From: Ottelia alismoides
Lineage: Eukaryota; Streptophyta; Magnoliopsida; Alismatales; Hydrocharitaceae
Assembly: GCA_037367405.1 (NCBI GenBank)
Contig: JAZKJV010009630.1
Coordinates: 1 to 64,000, forward strand
DNA length: 64,000 bases
Reading direction: 5' to 3'
Shown: piece by piece, positions 24,538-39,500 of the stretch
Layout of the letters: every line of letters starts with the position of its first letter
How positions within the stretch are numbered: the first letter of the stretch is position 1
Notes under the pieces: generated by a model
The model's database searches: none
What the model was told of the DNA's origin: nothing
Seen by the model: the letters and a program-made list of their open reading frames with translations, nothing else
Position numbers and translations under genes: made by a program

Positions 24538-27500
24538 GTATGCTTAATACTATCCAATCAATTATATACTTATGTTACATATCTAGAATTATTTATGGTC
24601 AGACTATTGAGTAGGTTTCTTATTTTGCTACAAGCTTGCCTCTATTTAATAGTCTATCTTCTCAGTGCATGCAATTCTAAGTTTTTTTTCGATCGCAAAT
24701 CACTGTAATCAGACCACGAGGTCAAATCTTTGAAATGGCGAGAGAATAAGGTCTGATTCATTCTATTATGAGGTCCTTTTTAGATTCTCAAGCATATAAA
24801 CTGCTAAATACTATCAGAAAACGGATCCAATCAACAAAGCACAAGCAAAATTGCAATCACGAAATGAAAACACGTATCATCACGTGCCACACGGATTTGT
24901 ATTGGTTCGATAGTATGCCTACTTCACTTGTTCACATGAAGCTCTCTTTATATATCATCGTGAATATGTTTAGAGCGCAAAACGTGGCTGCCTTAAGGGC
25001 ATATTTATACTATAAGGTTCGGGTTACATAGAAAAAAAGTTGGATTGGAAAGGTTTAGTGATGTATGTATATTATTAATCAGTCTTCACAAGATGATACC
25101 TAACAAATTATCCATTTATTTTTGCTAATCTTGATTTATTTCTGATTGTCATTAAATCTTGGCTTAAAGGTTCCACGCAACAATAATAAAGCCTTTTTCC
25201 ACATTAAGTAGGGTTGATTACATGGATTCTTTCATTCATATCTATCACGTGTCATTTTCGGGCTTAGATCCAAAAAACTAAAATCCCTTTGGATAGTCTC
25301 ATTCGAATACTTCCTGGGCCTTCCTTGCCCTCTCTTAGCTGGCTCAACATCTCAAAATTTGTATATCCAATGCATCACCGACCTCCTTTGCAAACAACCA
25401 AACCGCGTTAAGTGGTTTTCTTGCATCTTATACTCGATCAGAGCTACACCAACTTTCCTTTTGATTGCATCATTCCTAATATGATGTTTACGTGTATGTC
25501 CACACATCCACCTTAACATATTTATTTTTGCTACTGCCATTATCTACACTTGTCTATAGTTCACAAGCCAACATTCAGATCCATAAAGCATAGTAGGCCT
25601 CAAGTCTGTTTTGTAAAACTTTCATTTGATTTTCAAATGGATTTTTCTTATCATATAGAACATCAGAAGCTCCTCTCTACTTTAGCTAACCTGCATTTAT
25701 TCTATGAGTAACATTTTCATTCATTTCCCCATCATATTTCAAAGTAGATCCCAAGTATCTAAAAGAATCTTTCTTTTGAATGTTATCGTCATCAATCTTC
25801 ACCTCGATTCTTTCACCATTGCTTCCATCAAAAGTGCACTCCAAATATCCAGTCTTATCCCTATTTATACGAATTCCTTTAGTCTCCAATGCACATGTCC
25901 AAATCTCAAGCTTCTCATTTATTCCATTTATAGTCTCACTCTCACCAATCAACACAATATCATCAACGAATAACATAAACCAAGGTATCTCATCCTGAGA
26001 GAAGGGACTCAAAGTTGAACCTTGATGTAGACCATGCTGATGTCAAATAGCCAGTCTTTCGAGACTGTATCCTTACACAAGATGAAGCCCTATCATACAT
26101 ATCCTTTATGAGGTTAATATATATGATATATACTTGTCTCTTCTTCAAAAATCTCCACAATATCTCTCATGAGAAATAGTATAAGTCTTCTCCAAATAAA
26201 AAAAATCGTACGCGGGTTTTTCCTTTTAGCTCTATAAGTATCCATTGTTCAATAGGTGGATGACTTTAATAGTTGAGCGACCTGACATGAATCTGAATTG
26301 ATTTTCTTTTACTTTGGAAACCTGTTTCAACCTTCTTTCGATCACTCATTCCTAAATTTTCATAAAATGACTCATCAGTTTGATACCTATGTAATTCACA
26401 CAATTTTGAATGTCACCTTTATTCTTATAAAGAGGCACAACGATTCCTTTCCTCTATTCTTCAGGCATTTTCTTGCTTCGCCAAATAACATTGAATACAT
26501 TTGTAAGCCAAGTCAAACCACACTCACCTGGAACTCTCCATATTTCCATATGAATGTCATCAAGTCCCGCACCTTTCCCAAGTTTCATAACTTTCAATGA
26601 CTCATCTACTTCTTTCCTTTGCATTCATCTATAGCTTGCACGATTCAAGTAACTTTCACTTATAGCTAGATCTCCCAAAGTGATCTCTCTATTTCCTTCC
26701 CAATGAAAGGCTTATGAATACTGCTTACATCTAGTCTCTATATAATTATGAGTAACAAGCTCGCATCCTTAATGCATCTCAATTGAGAGTGGTCTTTGAT
26801 CATTCTTTCTCTTCCTTTGGTCAATCTGAATATATCCTTTTGGCCCTCCTTAGAGTCGACATTTTGTACAAAACTTCATAAGCATTTGACCTAGCTTCGA
26901 TTACAATCTTTATTACTTCCTTCTTCATTATTTTGTAGTTAGTGACAGTTTCCTCTATTCTATCTTTAGACATAGCTTTAAAACATGCTCTTTTAATTTT
27001 TAGCTTCTCTTGCACCCCTCTACTCCACCCTCATGCCTTCTTTTAGCATTGTACTCTTCCCTTTGACTCGCCTAGCATCTCTTTGGCTTTCTTCGGTTAC
27101 AAGATGCTACTGCCTCTCACATCTTGTTTGCAATTTCGTTACAATCTCAAGGTAAGTCTTATAAAACCTATGATTTCAAAAAGGATCCTATGAAAGTGAC
27201 CATAAACCTTCGGTTAAAGGATCCTATGATTTTAAAAAATTGTATGGTTGCCGAGATAGAAAAGGTGTGCGAGAATGAATATAAAAGTTGATAAGTTTTA
27301 AGCAAGGTGGACAGAAGATTTTGATATGACATGCTTAACTCATTGCTCTAGATACGAAGATGTTCTCGTCATTTCTTTCTTTGCCCTTTTCAAGGTTGCA
27401 GAAAGCGGTAGTCGGTATTCAGTCGGCGGGGTCACCTACTAAGGATTAGTCGGCAGTCGGACGACTAGTCGGAATTAGTCGGACATTAGTCGGTTTTGAA

Positions 27501-30500
27501 TTTTTTATTATTTTAAATATATAAATTATTATTAATATATTAATCTATATATATACTCAATCATAAATATGCATAGATTTAGCAATTTTCAATTTTATAA
27601 GAGCTAAAAAAGAAGCAATTGCAGGAAAAAAGTAGCAAGTTAAGAACAAATGTTTGCTACATAACATTAGCTAATGTTCACTGACAGATACAACATTTTC
27701 AAAATAAAAATAATTCAAGCAAGCATGAAGCATCAAGTAAAAAGTCAGTCATCTCCATCATTGTCATCATCCAAATCAATCTCTTATTCTTCATCATCTT
27801 CTTTATCATCATCTTTTTCTTCTTCAACTATGTCTTCAGGTAGAAATTCCTCCTCTTCTTCATTTATAGATGCAACATTTGAGCTCGAAGATGAAGCTCC
27901 CTTGCCACGTTGACTTTTTCTAAGCTCCGAATTCTCTTCTGCACCACTTGCATGAGCCACTGCTCCCCAAGTCAATCCGGAACCTGGAAAGACCTCCTCA
28001 TCTTGAGCTTGTACATTGACCTCTCCTGTCCGTTCACGTAAATATGCACGATCACGAGAGGAAAGTGGATCTTTTCCTTTCTCAAGACGGTGTTCCATCA
28101 GGTTGGAATTGAAACGAACGTACACAAGATCGTTTAGCCTCTTTGTTTCCAACCTGCCTCTCTTCTTGGTATGAATCTATAAGCAACATTACAAAAATTG
28201 TGACTAATGACTATATCACTTACTAATTTACAATTGGTATTTCTATTAGATGGGTCACTAGAGTCTTACCGAGTCAAACATGCTCTAATTGCGCTCACAT
28301 CCAGATGATGCAGAAGTCAAGCTCAAGATCTTGATGGCCACGTGTTTCAAATGTGGTGTGTCATCTCCATAATTGTATCACCAATTAGCTGATTAATATA
28401 GAATGGTTAGGTCAATGAAATCAACGATAATCAAAATTAGATTAATGGAAAATAATGTCTGAAATACCTGGATCGAAATTTTCATCATTTCTCATCCTCT
28501 GTCTCACGGCTAATGGCTTCCCAAATGCTCCACGACCATTTCTATAATCAACAAGCTCCTTTGTGGTGATAGCATCTTGTATATCCAAATCTAGATAAAA
28601 TCGTTCCATGCAATCCTTAAAACCTCTCTTCACCACAATATCTGCATCACCACCACACTCCGTGAAAAAGAAGTTTGGGTTCAAATAGTAAGCCGCTAGA
28701 TGCAATGGAGTATCAAGTCTGCCCTTGGTCTTGGAGATAATAGCATCCAAAAAAAACTTGTAAGATGACTCCACGCTATTAAAAGATGCAATTATCTCTC
28801 TCTTTGTCTCTTCAAGCCCTCCATAAACAAAGCCCATGGATGGGCGGTAATCTGCATCAACCACACGCAATAGACGAACCAAAGGTGTAAAAATTTTAAT
28901 TGCAAATGTGGTGTGGTTCCAAAAAGTAGCGCTGAAGACTATGGACATCGCTTGTTCTCCCTTTTTGGTCTTGTACCATTTACATGTCCTCCACTCATCT
29001 GAAGAAAACATCAACCTGAGCTTGTCTTTTTCTCTAGAATGCTTTCTAGAGTGAGGAAAGTAGTAGGAAACCTCGTTTGCCCTGGTCTAGCGATGCCTCT
29101 CTTGTTTGTAAGCTTTCGCATCAAGCTCAATGTTTTAGTGTGAGCATAAGTAAAAATAGTGAGTGTCCTCGCCTTTTTAATTGCGCTCTTCACCTTCGAA
29201 TCTTTGTCGATCTCCTCCAAAGCAAGATCAATGGAATGAGCAGCATACGAAGTCCACCATATCTGAGGATATTTTGTGAGCAGCAACCTCCCTGCTGCTA
29301 CATTTGCCGAAGCATTATCCACAACAACTTGAACAACATTCTCCACGCCAACTTCAGTTATGCACTCATCCACGAGCTGAAAAATGTACTCGGTAGTGTG
29401 TGTCTCATCAGAAGCATCTATGGACTTCAAAAATGAAGTCCCCAAGGAGCAATTGACACAGAAGTTTATGATGCTCCGTCCTCGCATGTCCGTCCATGCA
29501 TCAGTCATTATAGAGCATCCTGTCTTCTTCCATGTAATTCGATGACATTGTAAGTCATCAGAAATTTTCTTCACTGTCTTCTTCAAAAATGGGCCGCTAA
29601 TCTCATACCTCGTAGGAGTCTTGAGACCTGGACCATATACTCCAATTGCCTCCACCATCTGCTTGAATTGTTTCGTGGTCAATGCATTGAAAGGGATCGC
29701 CGATGTTTATGCCCATTTGCATATATAGGAGACAACCCTCTCACGATGGTTCTTAGATAAAGCATCTTTTATGCTCATCTGACGTGTTCCTTAAACGGCG
29801 ACTGTCTGTTCTGGAGATTCGGAAGATCGATGCCTTTTCGCAGATCCAGCATCTCCAGTGATGCCGATATTAATCTCATCTCTCATCTCAGCAAGGTCAA
29901 CAGCTTTTTGACTCTTCTTTCTAGCAACGTCATCCAAGGCCTGGATCATCATCTTCTTCGTATCTTCACCCACCTTAGGACATGGAACCACGTTGCCTTT
30001 ACGACGCGCAAGATGTTGCTTGAACCTAAAAATACCTCCTTTCACCACCTTCTTGCACAACCTACAAGTAACCGTGTTCGAATCCGTACTGTTTGAAAGG
30101 TATCCAAATTGCCATGCATGATCACTTGATCCTGGTGGCACATAAAAGGAAGAGTCACCACCAGAGGCGACATTCGTGGGAGGTGTTGCCATCTACATTG
30201 CCAAAATCTCACAAGTTAAAGCTTGATATAAACAATTTAATAATTATTACTTTAAGAACACACATTTTCATTTTGCATTTAATTAAGAACAAACGAACTA
30301 CAACACCTAAATCAATTCAATATTGGCCACTGCCATCTCAATTCATTATCAACGCGTTTTAAGCATCCAAACACAGCAAAAAAACTTCCATATATAGCCG
30401 AAAAGGGGATGAAACTACACAAGCAAGGGAAGAACTACGGGATGAAACTTCCATATATCACAACTTGAATTTATAATATATTTGGAAATAGAAATTTGGA

Positions 30501-33500
30501 AAAAAAGCAAAAAAAAAACCTAACCGAGCCGGCGATCGGATGGCGAGGGGCAGGAGAGCTGGGATCACCGAACGACGGGGAGGGAGTGGTCGTGCTGGGA
30601 TCACCGAGCGGCGGGTGACCACCAAGCGGTGAGCGACGTCGGGAGCAGGCAGCGTCGGGAGCAGGCGCGGAGGAGGGAATGGGACGCGCGAGGGAGAAGT
30701 CGAGGATGAAAGGTCGGGTGGGGGCTTTTAGGTTACTGTCGGACAGTAACCTAAAGTTGAATCATTCGGGTCATCCCCGGATTCGGGTCCTCGAATATGT
30801 GTTGCAGAAATCGGCCGCCTACTCGGCCGACTAGACCGACTAGTCGGTCCGACTACTCGGTCCACCCGACTAATGGCCGACTCTCTCAAATCGGGTCAGT
30901 CAGTAGGCCGACTCTCTCAAATCGGGTCGGTCAGTAGGCCGACTCGAGTAATCGGACCGACTAGTCGGCCGATTTTTGCAAGTTGGCCCTTTTACATAAT
31001 AATTATGGATTTTATGCATCCCCATGAAGATAAACTTTTTTGTATCCAACATATGGAGAGGATGTTGACCATGATGTGTATAACCACTTTCATAGTTTCA
31101 AGTGATGATATCATTTTGACAGGTTCAAAAATGGGCATGCTGATGGCATGTTAGCGATATCTCAAAATTTTGCCAAAACAACTTAAAAATGATAAATTGG
31201 CGAATGTCAAAGATTTTTTTGATGCCAAGGGGGGGGGCACGCAAAGGTACCTGGCCCAAATATATTTAAAAGATAAGAGATTACATAGAGACTTACAATA
31301 TACAAGACTCAAGAAGAGACCTAGAATGGAAGATTATATTTTCGCAATAAAATCGTTGAGATAAAAAGAGAGTACCATTTCTACCCAACCAAACAACCCA
31401 TATTGATGCTAGCGGTCGAAGGATTTATACCATATCAGCTCTCTGCCGAGAAACAAGGATTCCCAAAGGGTGTCCAGATCCTGCAGATTGAGCCAGGAGG
31501 AGACAAATTTCAAAGACAAAGGGTCTCTAATATACCAAAATAATATGTAATGTAATTTTATAATAACTAGTTTGTGAATAAACTAACAATATAACATTAA
31601 ACACACGTTGTCATATTGATAATCATGAATATTAGCACATATCGTTTAAGAGACATGAACATGCATGAAATAATTTTGGAAAATAAAGACAAAGAACATA
31701 CTATAACTCATGATTCATTATCGGAATGAATTTCTTGTTGGATCTAGCCTTCATTGCATGCATTCTTGCTTATGCAGACAATATGCTTCAGCATCTTCAA
31801 AATAGTTTTCTTATAGTATAGATGAGTAGAAGATTTTCTAATCCTTGGAAATTTGTCTATATTCTTGGCGATGCTAGGAGCATCGTGATTAATGGATATA
31901 TGCTCTCACCAGCATGTATATCTTGATAAGTGACAAATTCTAATGTAGTGGAGCTCATTTTTGATGACGATGTTGATGAGGAGAAACTGAAGCTTATGAA
32001 TAGGTTCACGTGGAAAATAATCCGGATAATATTAAGGTTGTAGAAATTGGTGGTCAGATTTCGATCGGTTGGGTCATTGTTTAAGAATTGACAGTTAGGC
32101 GACTAATTGGATTTAGCCGACCTTTAGTCGATTTTGAAATTTTAATTATGATATATGCAAACTATTTTCCCATACATATATTCTTTTGTATTTGCAATGA
32201 TTTGTACATTTTCTATACTATCACAATCAAACAAATGGAGTAATTGCATTTAAATAAGGCATTAAGCATATTAGAATAAGTATGCTTTTAAAAAAAGCAA
32301 AAAAAATAATTTCTATGCAAAAATCACCCGATTAGTCGGACCGAGTAGTCGGTTGATCGACTATTGACCGATTGATCTATAGTTAGTCGGCCATCCTACT
32401 GACTCGACTAGTCAGCCTACTCAGCCGGCTTTTATAATAGTGGATAAAATTCATACTGTTATCCACTATTGCCTATCTAAAAGAAGATTCTTCCATTCTA
32501 CTAGAACGACCACCATAATCATGTACACATCCATATCCATTTCTATAGATTTTTTTGAAATAGTGTGCGGGTGGAGTTCCATGATGGGAACCACCTCGTA
32601 TAATTCTATTTATATATAAAATTTAAAAAGTAAGGATACATCTTGTTACAAGTTCCATGTTCTACACAACGCTCTGCAATGCTCAATTACATTTTCAGAA
32701 TTAAAACTACCCCGCTAAATATAACTGCATTCCTTGCATACCAAATCGCCCAAAGCACCGCAAATGGAAGCGCACAATCCTCATGACCATAGCCGCAGAT
32801 TGATCTGATATCCCTCCAGAAATAGGCGCGGTCATGAGAGCCAAGCCAAGAAATGCCCGCTCTTCCCCATACATCAACCAAAGATGAACACGAGAAAAAC
32901 AGATGGTAAGAATCCTCCTCCCCAACACTGCATCTATTGCAGACAATGTCCTCCACTCCCAACAGCCTGCCCTAGCGTGCCTTTGTGAGAGTCCTCCCAA
33001 ATCTGAATAACCACAGGAAGATTTTAATGCGAGTAGGCACCGTGCTCCTCCATATCAAATTTAGGTCCACACCAACCTCTTCCACAATAGCCACCTCCCC
33101 TTCCTTTGCATGTAAACCATATGCCTTCTTAATCGGGAACCTCCCATCGCCCCATTCATAATGGTCCCTACCCTCAGAAGGGACCTCAACTTGCGCCAAT
33201 CGCACGTGCAACTCCAAGAACTCCTCGCATCTCTGGTTTAAAATATTAGAGACAAAAATCAGGGAGAAAACCCCCCACACCATACCTCCTGCACCACTAC
33301 CCTCTTGTCCGCCGCTAGCCACATCAATCTTGGGAATCTCTCCCCAAGGATCCCTTCTCTAGACCAATCGTCCTCCCAAAAACGGAAGACCCCACCATTC
33401 CCCAAGATGGGCTTCATTTTGATAGCAACTCGGGGTCCACTTACGAAATACCTCTTTGCATAGAGGACGGGAGCCGCCCCAACTCCACTTCCAACGACAA

Positions 33501-36500
33501 AGACACCCCATATATCCTCCTTAACTGCCTGCACACCAGATCATTCGATTTCCCAAATACGCGACACCAACTTAGCCATGAAGACCTTATTCATCTCACC
33601 CAGCCTCTTGATTCCCGAACCTCCTTTCCTCTTCTGCATAGTTAAAGTACCCCAATCAACCAGTTGCATCCCTCCCCTATATTTCTTACCGTATGATCAG
33701 AGGAATCTCCTCATCAAAGCCTCAAGCTGCTTGTAGACCCTAGCTGGCAAGGCTCTCGTAGAGCAGAAGAAATCGGTATTGCCGAGAGAACATGCTTTAG
33801 GAGGACTAACTTTCCACCTTTCGACAATATCCTCACCTTCCACCAGCTTACCGTCCATGCTCTCCACTAAGGATCTCCAATCGCCAAACTTGGGCTGCCC
33901 CGCCACTAGAGGCAAACCAAGGTTGATCAACAACCTGGTCCAAAAGCCCAAAATGAATCACCACAAACTTTTCTTTATTAATTTAAAGTCCTGAAATATT
34001 TTTAAAGATCTCCATGACCGACGAAGCTCTACGAAGGCCCTCCTCATCCTCCCCAGGACATGATCGTGTCATCAGCCGTACCGTAACAACGAAATAGAGA
34101 TCACGTCGCAGCTGTAGCATGCCCACCAACCATCCGACATCGCCAGCCTAGCCATCACAGTAAGCGCATCAACCACAATGACAAACAACATAGGCGCTTA
34201 CAGGCATCCCTTCCTGATGCCCCTTTGGGGTTGGAAACTACCCTCCCTCCAGCGACCGTTGACGAGCACCGAAAGAGACACCGTCACAACACACCGCTCG
34301 ATCCAAGCCACCCACAACTCCGGGAAGCCCCTCTTTAGCAAAGACGTCCAGAGAAATCTCCAATCCACACAATCATTGGCCGTGAAAAGTCCACCTTCCA
34401 CAACACTCCTTTGGTCATGGACCTCTTTCAATACAACACGATTTCCGAAGCCATCACCATCCCATCAGTCATAGCCCTCCCTGGGACGAAAGCCAGGGGA
34501 GATAATCTGACTCATCACCTGCGACAACCGAATCGTCAAGATCTTCAAAATCAAGAGATATATAGCATTTTCTAACGCAATGGGCATAAAGTCCACCTTG
34601 ACAGACGCGCTTCTCTTCGGCAAAAGAAAAATCAGAGCCTTGTTAAGCCTCTCAAAGCCATGATTCCCTGCCTGAAACTCATCCAACATCGCCATGATGT
34701 TGTCTTTGAGCATCTCCCAGAACTTCTTGTAGAAGGAAATCGAGAAACCATCTGGGCCAAGAGCTCCGTCCACATTCAGCTGATGCAACGCCTTCCTCGC
34801 CTCCACCTCAATGAACTCGGCTGGCAACTCGTTCACCTTATCTATGTGAACAACAGCTACACCTTTCCCCTGCCATCCTCACTCTCCTCGTAACCTGCGT
34901 CTATCGAAAGCCTGGAAATGGGTATGCAACGCCAACCCCATCGTTGCGTCCTCCTCCACCCTTACCCCACCAACCTCAACTGAGTGAATGTGATTCCTTC
35001 GCCTTCGTCCATTTGCCACCGCGTGAAAGAACCGAGTATTAACATCCCTCTCCTTCACCCACTGCTACCTTGATCGCTGCCTCCACGTGTCCTCCTCTTT
35101 CTTGTCCTCCCTATGGATATTAGCAAGACGAAGACTTCTTTTAACCACCTCCTCCTCTAGCAGATCCTGCTTGACCTGTAGCTTGTCCAGCCACCTCATC
35201 CTGCGCCAGCTGTCTCCTCTCCCTGTGCTTAGCTTGAACCTCCCGGTTGTACCCAAGGTTGCAGAAAGTGGTAGTCGGTACTCGGTTGACGGGGTCACCT
35301 ACTAAGGATTAGTCAACAACCGGCGACTAGTTGGAATTAGTCGGTCATTAGTCGGTTTTGATTTTTTTAATATTTTAAATATATAAATCAGTTTTTATAC
35401 ATATATTCGTATATATATACATATATTTGTACATTTTATATGACATCATGATGAAACAAAATAAATAATTGACTTTAAATATAACATTAAGTATAGTAGA
35501 ATATGTTTGCTTTAAAAAAATTGAAAAACAAAAAAAAGGGTTGTTGTAAAAGTCGGGCGATTAGTCGGGTGGACCGACTAAGGGCCGACTAGGCTTAATC
35601 GAGTCGGCTACCCCCCGACTCAACTAGTTGGGCCGACTAGGCCAACGTCATGGTCCTTCACCATTCTTCCTATTGCCATTCTTTTCTCCGCTCGTCCCAA
35701 TCCCCTCACATTACATGAGATCAACTTCATTTAGGAACAAAAGGAACACCTTTCGGAGGCACCACACCAATGCACGACAGAACCTCCCTCTCCATGACCT
35801 TCAAGAGATCCCCCTCACCCTCCCAAAACGCACCTGCAGCCTCCTCTCCCGCCACCGAGTCCACCATCGACTCCGCCACCGGCTTCTCCTCCTACTGAGC
35901 CACTGCTGGGACACCCATCTCCTCCGCCCCAACCCCACAACGCTCCCCACCCAAGAGCTCTCAACTCCGCTGGAAAACACCCCCACCGGTGTCGAGGCAG
36001 CTCCCTGCAAAGTACCCTGCCCATCTAGCATCCAATAGACCTCTGCCCTCTGGCAGCGCCATCCCATTGCCAATCTACAAGTGGAGAAGCGCCTCCCAGA
36101 ACTCCTTGGCACCACCCCACCTGACACCACAACCGTCGCCCCTGGGAGTTCCAACGAGTCAATCCCACATTGCAACCGAGATAAAAGCTTCGCCTCGCCA
36201 CTACACCCAGTGGGACTTCGAGCTGCCGTCGAGATTGGACCCGGAAGGCCCTTTAGACCTCTGCCTCGATAGGTGTCTCCCCTCTGACTCCAACAACGAA
36301 GAGACCACAGACACTGCAATAGAACCCCCGTCGTCTCTTGCGGATCTAGCAGTGGATGACCGATTATCACCAATCGGATTAGTATAAACAAACGACTCAA
36401 AGATCTGAACAGCAGAGTCCGAGTAAGTCTGCAATTTAGCCGAGCAACCTGCTTCACCCAAGCGGGTCCGCGAGTGACCCGAATAGCCCGACCCCTCTAC

Positions 36501-39500
36501 CACGACAATCGAAAAAAGGGCAGGGTTCCCAGGGGGACCCCCACGTTGCCCGATGCCACTTGTTGTCCTCAAGGTTGTAGAAAGCAGTAGTCGGTTCTCG
36601 GTCGACAGGGTCATTGACTAAGGATTAATTGGTAGTAGGGCGACTAATCGGATTTAATCGACCATTAATCGGTTTTGAATTTTAAAATTATTTTAAATAT
36701 ATAAATAAATCTTTATACACATATTCTTATATATTTAAATTGATTTGTACATTTTCTATACTATCACAGTGAAATAAAAGGAATAATTATCTTTAAATAT
36801 AACATTAATCATATTAGATTAGTTTGGTTTTTAAAAAATCAAAAAGCTAAAAAAAATTAAAAAATCTCTATGTAAAAGTCGGCCTTGTAGTTGGCCGACT
36901 AGGCCGACTAGTCGGCCCGATTAGTCGGGTTGACCGACTAATGGTCGATTAGGCCTAGTCGAGTCGGCTACCCCACCTACTCGATTAGTCGGGCTGACTA
37001 ATCAGCCTAGTCGGCTGACTTTTACAACAATGGCTGTCCTCCAACGTCGCCCAAGTCAAACCTCGGGCAACGCTCCCCGATATTAGCTGAAAACGGTTCC
37101 TCCCTTTGAATTCCTCGGAAAGGTGCCCCTTCCCCTTCCGCGTTTACTAACCACGGATGAGACAACAACGACCGCTGCTCTACCTCCCCTGGTGCGACCT
37201 CTGATCTAACCTCCAAAGTAAATTGCACTCCGATCACCACATTGTGGAAGGTAGGGAGGGAAGGGGCCAACACGACCCCCTTACCACTAGCCATGACGAC
37301 TGACCACAATCCAGGCGATTCGAAATCACCTCTGAGATCGCCACCACCTTGGCCAGCCTCCCACACACCGTTTCGAAGTTAGGAGCAACCAAATGTATGC
37401 CCCTGATCGAGAAGATCTCCTCCATCTACTTTGCCATACCATCGTCGTCCCGTACGAGAGGAGCTCTCCAATGGATCCTCCCTAAAGCCTGGTGAAAGAA
37501 CTTGTATACACTAACGAGCCCTCCAGTAAAACTACTTCACCTCGGAAATCAGCCCCGAGCGTGCCGCCAATGTCAACCATGGTATCGGCCTGCTCCCATG
37601 GCTGATCCCGACAAACCTCTACCAGAACAATTGAAATGCCAACATCACCGAACTGCGCCCCTGGCGGCCTCGGACCACAGTCTCCTTCATTGGCCAAGCC
37701 AACCATGTCACCCTACTTCGGCATTTGCAGTCCATGATGAGGACATCTGAAGCTTCTGTGACCATTCATGGCACAGCTGAAACATCGCACGGATCTCTAC
37801 ACACACAGCCGCCCAATGTCCATGTCCGCCACACCGCATGCAGAAACCCTTGAACCGTGCCTCTGACCGACCAACCGAATATGACAAAAGATTCCCGCGT
37901 TGCCCCACCTTCGTTCACCCCCCGCTCATCATCAAGATTGCAGGATGAAGATGTTCCCTCTAAGGATGAAGATTTGGTTGGGTCGAGTGAGGATGGGAGC
38001 CCCACCTTCTTCCACCCCCCGCTCATCCATTTCTATAAATGGCGTTGAGGTGGAGGAGAAGCGTTCAATCCTACTAAAAAGTATTAAAAACATCACCATC
38101 ATGATATGTTGATTTTTAAAGATCTTATTAATACTCTTGATGATAAAAACTTGAAGCATAATGAAAAGGTGGGGAGAAAGATACATTGATGCATTTGTAT
38201 TGAGAATCATCGATTTTCATCTTGAAGATATCCTACTTAAGTTATTAAGTCCTGAATATACTCGTTAGTCGAACGATTGCAATAAAATCCATATCCATGG
38301 CCACCATATTGGATGGCTCATACCGATTATTCCTAATATATTCTCTTCTAGTTTCGAGTATTTGATTATCAATTAGAGTTGTAGGCTACTATTTGAGAAT
38401 GAGAATACATAGAGGAATAATGAAACCATAAGATATGAAAAATTATACACGAAGATAAAGTGTTAGAAACTACGAATGTGGAAGCTAATATCAGAGAAAT
38501 AGAAATAAACAGTGAAGAGCAACATGATTTTTATGTGGAACCCTACTTCCTAAGGAGCGGGATGAAACCACAGGAGAATGCCTCAAAGGGCTGATGTGTC
38601 AGTTGCACTTTGTCATATGATAGATGAGGTCTGGGGCTTCTTATATAGCTTACATAGACCCTCTAAGTCCCACCAGTGATAGATGTGAGGCTAAACACTA
38701 GATGTGGTAAATGGATCATGGAGAGATCCACTTACCCTACCCATCTACACGAGTGAAACATGTGCTCCAACACCCCCCCTCAAGCTGGAGCATGCAATGC
38801 TCAGTTTGGACAAACAGAAAGAAATCTCAAACTCACACTACAAGACACTACATACAATATCAACTCAATGCAGACATAGCTGTCGACTGCTATCGAGGAC
38901 GTTGCTTCTCATGCCGTGCAGGTGAGGAGGAATAAACGACCTGGAGTGTGAGTCAAATTGAATCTCCTCGTCAGAGAGAACGCGCTCTGTACTGCGTCTG
39001 TTAGAGTCATTGCAGCTGCAATGAGTCTCCTCGTCGGAGTATTCTGGCCCGCCACATCATGTGGACAACTGCTTCATCTCTGAAAGGGCTAAACTGAAAA
39101 AGCCATGGATACATCCTCGTTGGAGTCCATAGTCGCTGGAGAATGGAGTTTGAAAAGGCTCCTCGTTAGAGAACTGGATCTCTCCCATACTGACTCAGAG
39201 AATGGGATCTCTACTCTGGAGTCCTTATGAAATCACATGAAAATCCTAGCCCACATGGCATAGGGAATGTGATCTCTACTCTGGACTCCCTATGGATCAA
39301 ATGAAAATTCTGAGATCGAAAACAAAAGATGGGGACCACACAAACATGATCGTATACATGTGCATCCGAAAAGGACTCTCTCTGAAGAACTCGAAGAAAT
39401 TGGGTCACTCAAATATGGAGTGCCTCGAACATGGAATCTGAACCAATTCACAAAGTCTGAAACTGAATTGTAGAATTTGAAAATTTGGTTGGCATGGAGA

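Larger units (their letters stand above)
32640..38050 (-). mobile_element. Decayed L1-type LINE, minus strand, hit by two hAT copies
   Basis: From right to left the order is ORF1 with a CCHC knuckle (about 38040-35800), the start of an L1 endonuclease ([12 protein letters not shown], about 35730), a linker with RRNHIHS, a reverse transcriptase (about 34840-34050), and a zf-RVT domain (about 32960-32690). One AGTCGG-family hAT sits in ORF1 (36570-37032). A second (35254 to about 35645) sits where most of the endonuclease should be. The whole element is interrupted by stops and frameshifts. Confidence 0.8.

Noticed and set aside
35628..36614. Several overlapping Arg/Ser/Pro-rich open frames of 130-218 codons on both strands
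   Set aside because: They lie in GC-rich L1 ORF1/spacer sequence, are low-complexity, and conflict with the L1 order on the minus strand.
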